From: Styela clava
Lineage: Eukaryota > Chordata > Ascidiacea > Stolidobranchia > Styelidae
NCBI RefSeq assembly: GCF_964204865.1
Contig: NC_135250.1
Span: forward strand, 28,449,395-28,513,394
Length of the DNA stretch: 64,000 nt
Reading direction: 5' to 3'
Positions 62,501 to 64,000 of this stretch are shown in pieces. Within the stretch, counting starts at the first letter, position 1. Every line of letters begins with the position of its first letter. Made by a program: the position numbers and the translations under genes. Below the pieces are notes generated by a model, which worked only from the letters and a program-made list of their open reading frames with translations, had not been told where the DNA came from and did no database searches.

Positions 62501-64000
62501 AAAAAACCTTTGCACTTAAAATTGTACAGAAAATTTTTACATTGCAAATCCCCAAAATGAAGTCTAATATTCCCAAAATTGAAAACTTTGTACCTCAAAA
62601 ATTTGCTTGATAAACAAGTAATGAAATATTAATTGATTTTTATGTTTAATAATTTAATATCATGCCAACTCATAAAAATAAAATAAAGCCCTCCCCAAAT
62701 TCAAGAAATTAATAATTTGGAATTATATTTCTGAAAAAATACGCATTGATGGTTTTTAAACCAAGAAAATTTAAGCACTACAATTATAGACAACTGATTT
62801 TATACCAAAGTACAGATATAAAAATAAATATGCCTTATCCATCATTATTTTTCTTTCCGATGAAATTAATTTAACAACACCACTGAAAGGAGGGATAAAC
62901 CTCAACATAGGAGCTAGGGTGATCAAAGCCAACATATTCGCTTCATAGCAATCTTCAGAACTGTAGATTTCAAAAAATAAAAAATAAACAATTAGACCTC
63001 TAAATTTGTTGAAACAAGATTGGGGAATCAAACAATCTTAGATGATGGTATTTATGGAAAAATATGAACTAACAATTTGCGAAGTATTTCAATCATATGA
63101 ATTAGTCTTCTGTTCTCGTAATCGAACCTCGAACCGAATACAACATGGCTGATATTGTTTGATATTGCAAGAGTTAGTTTCATCTGAAATTGTTTGAATA
63201 AGAAGGTAAAATATTGATAATGTTCAAAAACAATTCACTTATTATTAAAATAGTTTTTGATCGCAGGGAACTTAATTGATATCGAAAATAATGAATATCA
63301 AAACCTTGTTCTGTTAGCTTTCCGATTCTAATGAGCGTTGGAAAAAGCTGACTATTCTTTATATAATATTTTGTTTACGTTTGAATAATTATTCCACGTT
63401 CAAGTTGTCCATATGTGGTAGAAACGCTTGAAGGTTTTTGCAAATATTGACGTTTTCAAATAGACTGCCCTTTTACCGCAATATTGTACACAAACTTTTG
63501 ATTTGCTACCTTTATAGCTCCGTAGCTTTTCCAAAAAAAGTTACAGAAAAATATTCCGATAACTATATTGTTCCCATTCTCCTTATTTTTATTTTCAGAA
63601 GTCATCCATCAGGATTTTACACATTGTGACGATGTGTTCTCGTGTGGAAACCGACAGTTGGTAATTGAGAACAAAGTGAATCAAACTATACCATCAGAAA
63701 TTGTATTTATTGTATAAAAAACAAAGTCTGGAATATATAAATTCAGACTTTATATGAATATAACACTCCAAACCAAATTCTCTGAAAATGGGTTATGTTT
63801 CGTACCTGCAAATCTTGGGAGTTATTTATTGTAAGATTTTCTATTAACAAATGAGATTCTTCGATAATATTTTCTTCCATTTCTTTCTTTCCTACACCAT
63901 ATCTTGTGAAAAAATATAATTTCTAAAAGCATGGTTGTATATGTTTTGCCAGGGATGTGGAACCATAAAATATGTACAATCAACTTTGACTCCCATATCT
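59536..64000 (-). CDS. CYP2-clan cytochrome P450, family 3, partial (exons 9-3; continues beyond the right edge); exon 5 donor damaged
   Basis: Exons (minus) are exon 3 at 63806-63902, exon 4 at 63074-63183, exon 5 at 62839-62960, exon 6 at 62061-62182, exon 7 at 61309-61453, exon 8 at 60341-60504 and exon 9 at 59536-59853; exons 1-2 lie past 64000. All coding lengths are standard and open. Motifs are YGVGKKEMEE (exon 3), SSERKIMM (exon 5), I helix FEAGSSTSSSTMSW, ExxR in QELMRHRT, FRPERF and heme loop FSVGPRRCIG with Cys. The one defect is that intron 5 begins AT (62838-62837) where GT is expected. A downstream GTATAA at 62805 would extend exon 5 by exactly 33 bp (DKAYLFLYLYF) and stay in frame into exon 6. 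The exon 7 donor GTCAGG is weak. So the gene is either rescued by the cryptic donor or newly dead. Its dead inverted copy is at 21231-24637. Confidence 0.85.
61218..61239. repeat. TA dinucleotide microsatellite
   Basis: About ten uninterrupted TA units in intron 7 of the right-edge gene, about 70 bp after exon 7 in the direction of transcription. Confidence 0.9.

Noticed and set aside
1-64000. CRISPR arrays, prokaryotic operons, rRNA or tRNA genes, virus-derived coding
   Set aside because: None seen; the gene structure is spliced and eukaryotic throughout, and repeats are tandem duplications, MITEs or hAT elements.

Overview
This is an AT-rich eukaryotic window made up almost entirely of a cytochrome P450 cluster. 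The proteins are of the CYP2 clan. Each complete gene has nine exons with a repeating set of exon lengths (about 258, 146, 97, 110, 122, 122, 145, 164 and 318 bp). This is the classic chordate/deuterostome CYP2 layout, with the heme-binding loop in exon 9. Base composition, intron sizes and N-terminal hinge sequences made me think of a tunicate (ascidian). That is inference; the sequence itself only shows an invertebrate-like, intron-bearing CYP2 array. No prokaryotic features, CRISPR arrays, rRNA or intact tRNA genes were seen.

Layout, left to right. (1) 634-2327, minus: exons 1-4 of a family-1 P450 that runs off the left edge. (2) 5676-8366, plus: a decayed P450 with family-3-like exons 3 and 5 followed by family-2-like exons 7-9. 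(3) 9656-15082, minus: a complete family-1 gene of 493 codons. (4) 15541-17538, minus: three exon-9 relics. (5) 17685-20983: two hAT-type nonautonomous transposons lodged in intron 8 of the last relic, each with an 8-bp target duplication. (6) 21231-24637, plus: a family-3 pseudogene. (7) 25273-30450, plus: a family-2 pseudogene whose heme cysteine codon is now tyrosine. (8) 30451-34923: gene-poor, with a hAT transposase fossil and repeats. (9) 34924-37628, plus: exon-1 and exon-9 relics around a tandem array of about 210-bp units. (10) 38071-44305, plus: the second complete family-1 gene, 493 codons. (11) 45089-47784, plus: more P450 relics. (12) 50167-56372, minus: a complete family-2 gene, 494 codons. 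(13) 57418-58321, plus: another relic. (14) 59536-64000, minus: exons 9-3 of a family-3 gene that runs off the right edge and has a damaged exon-5 splice donor.

The cluster is folded on itself. The family-1 gene and its flanks at 9.3-16.8 kb reappear inverted at 36.5-44.6 kb. The family-3/family-2 tandem pair at 21.2-30.5 kb (plus, both dead) corresponds to the minus-strand pair at 63-50 kb (family 2 intact, family 3 nearly so). Three or four genes can therefore encode P450s and at least six loci are broken. The functional products would be ER-anchored monooxygenases of the xenobiotic/lipid-oxidising type; substrates cannot be read from the sequence.

I did not find an unknown biological system. 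The most informative features are the inverted-duplication architecture, the distinct inactivating lesions in paralogs that can be compared within the same window, the paired transposon insertions with an empty-site control, and an in-frame cryptic splice donor that may rescue the right-edge gene.
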